NCBI GenBank assembly: GCA_016781775.1
Contig: JADDPR010000271.1
Span: 1 to 6,634, forward strand
Source of the DNA: Rubrobacter sp.
Lineage (GTDB): Bacteria; Actinomycetota; Rubrobacteria; Rubrobacterales; Rubrobacteraceae
DNA length: 6,634 nucleotides
Direction: 5' to 3'
Positions 5,895 to 6,634 of this stretch are shown in pieces (position 1 is the first letter of the stretch; every line of letters begins with the position of its first letter). Both the position numbers and the translations under genes were made by a program. The notes below the pieces were generated by a model. The model had not been told where the DNA came from. It saw only the letters and a list, made by a program, of their open reading frames with translations, and made no database searches.

Positions 5895-6393
5895 AGTCCT
5901 CCGGGGAGACCCGATTCATCCAGTCTTTGAACTTATCCACCACCTCGTCCTCCGGGGCCTCCTCCATCGCCTCCTGGTCCTCGAAGACGACGGCGGCCTC
6001 CTCGATCACGTCGTCCGCGGCGAAGATGGCGGCCCCGGTCCGGACGGCGATGGCGATTGCGTCGGAGGGCCGGGAGTCCACCTCGACGGCGCGGCCACCG
6101 ATCTCGAGGTGAATGGTGGCGAAAAAGGTCGAGTCCTTGAGCTCCGTCACGGTCACGCGCTCCATCGAGCCCCCCAGCTCGCTCACCAGGCTCGCGGCGA
6201 GGTCGTGGGTCAGCGGGCGCGAGAACTCCTGGTTCTGGAGCTTCATCAAGATGGAACGGGCCTCCGCCTGACCGATCCAGATGGGAAGGTAACGGTTCTC
6301 CCCCTCGACCTTGAGGATGACAATCGGGCTCGAGCTGAAGAGGTCCAGGTTTATCCCGTAGATCGACATTCGGGTAAAGCCGTCGGCGCTCAC
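5887..6393 (-). CDS. Bifunctional nuclease (BFN/DUF151) family protein
   Basis: This 168-residue protein belongs to the BFN domain family (PF02577, formerly DUF151). The domain spans about residues 9-140. Hallmarks are SPIVILKVEGENRYLPIWIG (22-41), the helix QAEARSILMKLQ (42-53), RPLTHDL (59-65), LKDSTFFATIHL (85-96) and VDSRPSDAIAIAVRTGAAIF (105-124). The C-terminal tail is acidic and ends in VSPEDFK, as in other actinobacterial members. Plant BFN proteins have reported RNase and DNase activity; the bacterial role is unsettled. The GTG at 6393 is favoured because AGGAG (6405-6409) lies 11 bases upstream. The ATG at 6369 starts right at the conserved domain but has no ribosome binding site. 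The frame also extends upstream to 6522, but the -10 promoter lies inside that extension. It faces the carboxylase operon and is divergent from a tRNA gene, so it is a separate transcription unit. Confidence 0.9.
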   Translation of the reverse strand: MSADGFTRMSIYGINLDLFSSSPIVILKVEGENRYLPIWIGQAEARSILMKLQNQEFSRPLTHDLAASLVSELGGSMERVTVTELKDSTFFATIHLEIGGRAVEVDSRPSDAIAIAVRTGAAIFAADDVIEEAAVVFEDQEAMEEAPEDEVVDKFKDWMNRVSPEDFK

Positions 6394-6404
6394 TGGTCCA
6401 TACG

Positions 6405-6409
6405 CTCCT
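6405..6409 (-). promoter_or_regulatory. Ribosome binding site of the BFN gene, shared with a three-codon minigene
   Basis: AGGAG on the minus strand lies 11 bases before the GTG start at 6393. It is also 3 bases before an ATG (6401-6399) that opens a three-codon frame, ATG-GAC-CAG-TGA, whose stop overlaps the GTG start by two bases. Confidence 0.5.
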
Positions 6410-6415
6410 CTCACA

Positions 6416-6446
6416 CCGCCGGTACCGAGCCGGCTCCCGACGGCGG
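6416..6446 (-). promoter_or_regulatory. Nested palindromes in the BFN 5' leader
   Basis: CCGCCG (6416-6421) and CGGCGG (6441-6446) can pair. Between them lie two abutting palindromes that share one base: CGGTACCG (6420-6427) and GAGCCGGCTC (6427-6436). The element sits between the predicted transcription start (about 6451) and the ribosome binding site. It could be an operator or a structured leader. In DNA this GC-rich it could also be chance. Confidence 0.3.
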
Positions 6447-6457
6447 ATCTTGAAAAG

Positions 6458-6463
6458 ATTATA
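6458..6463 (-). promoter_or_regulatory. -10 element of the BFN promoter
   Basis: A consensus TATAAT lies on the minus strand in an AT-rich island within very GC-rich DNA. Transcription would start near 6451, giving a leader of about 58 bases. No good -35 hexamer is visible 16-18 bases upstream, and there is no extended TG motif. Confidence 0.6.
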
Positions 6464-6539
6464 TCGTGCCGACCGATTCTACTGCCCGACACGCACCCCT
6501 TCAATCTGGCCTGATGCGGCATCCCTCCGCCGCGTGTTG

Positions 6540-6545
6540 TACAAT
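6540..6545 (+). promoter_or_regulatory. Possible -10 element of the tRNA-Ile promoter
   Basis: TACAAT lies 43 bases before the tRNA, so the transcript would start near 6552 with a leader of roughly 37 bases. It overlaps an 8-bp palindrome, TTGTACAA (6537-6544). I see no -35 hexamer at a standard distance. Confidence 0.4.
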
Positions 6546-6588
6546 AGCCGGGTTCGGATCACCGTCCCTTCGACGGCGCCGAGCACAA

Positions 6589-6634
6589 GGGCCTGTAGCT
6601 CAGCCGGTTAGAGCGCTTCTCTGATAAGGAAGAG
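6589..6634 (+). tRNA. tRNA-Ile (anticodon GAT), 3' part outside the window
   Basis: The 5' 46 bases of a tRNA are present. The acceptor strand is GGGCCTG (6589-6595), followed by TA. The D stem is GCTC/GAGC (6598-6601 and 6611-6614), with a loop containing GG. The anticodon stem CTTCT/GGAAG (6616-6620 and 6628-6632) closes the loop CTGATAA (6621-6627). The anticodon is GAT at 6623-6625, reading isoleucine AUC and AUU codons. The variable loop, T arm and acceptor 3' strand lie beyond the window. In many bacteria tRNA-Ile(GAT) is next to tRNA-Ala(TGC) or in an rRNA operon; that cannot be checked here. Confidence 0.93.

Noticed and set aside
6370..6522. N-terminal extension of the BFN protein to 6522
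   Set aside because: The TATAAT promoter lies within it and the extra residues are not family-like; only the short extension to GTG 6393 has a ribosome binding site.

Overview
The window is very GC-rich (about 60-80% in rows I counted by hand). It carries acyl-CoA carboxylase genes of actinobacterial type: a CT-beta subunit ending KHGNIPL, a small epsilon subunit, and a fused biotin carboxylase/biotin carrier. GTG and TTG starts are used, and one start looks leaderless. Together this points to a chromosomal segment of an Actinomycetota bacterium. A Rubrobacter-like lineage is my best guess, by inference only.

Layout. Positions 1-203 hold no gene I can assign. A probable six-gene plus-strand operon follows: CT-beta subunit (218-1792), a four-helix membrane protein of unknown function (1820-2218), epsilon subunit (2222-2446), biotin carboxylase-BCCP fusion (2447-4207), a 373-residue protein (4221-5342) and an 83-residue hypothetical protein (5330-5581). 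The genes are 27, 3, 0, 13 and -13 bases apart, so co-transcription and translational coupling are likely. A weak small membrane ORF lies at 5655-5894. A strong hairpin at 5827-5858 then separates this unit from a convergent minus-strand gene for a bifunctional nuclease (BFN/DUF151) family protein (5887-6393). Divergent from that gene, a tRNA-Ile(GAT) begins at 6589 and is cut by the window end.

How the genes work together. The alpha chain carboxylates its own biotin with ATP and bicarbonate. The beta chain moves the carboxyl group to an acyl-CoA. The epsilon chain is expected to stabilise or activate the alpha-beta complex. An Asp at residue 417 of the beta chain favours propionyl-CoA over acetyl-CoA as substrate. 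The membrane protein between the beta and epsilon genes has no known role.

Most unusual item. The 373-residue protein appears to be a collinear but catalytically gutted relative of the RNA ligase RtcB. Its order of segments follows RtcB from end to end, while almost every metal-binding and guanylation residue is replaced. This comes from memory-based alignment and needs a profile or structure search.
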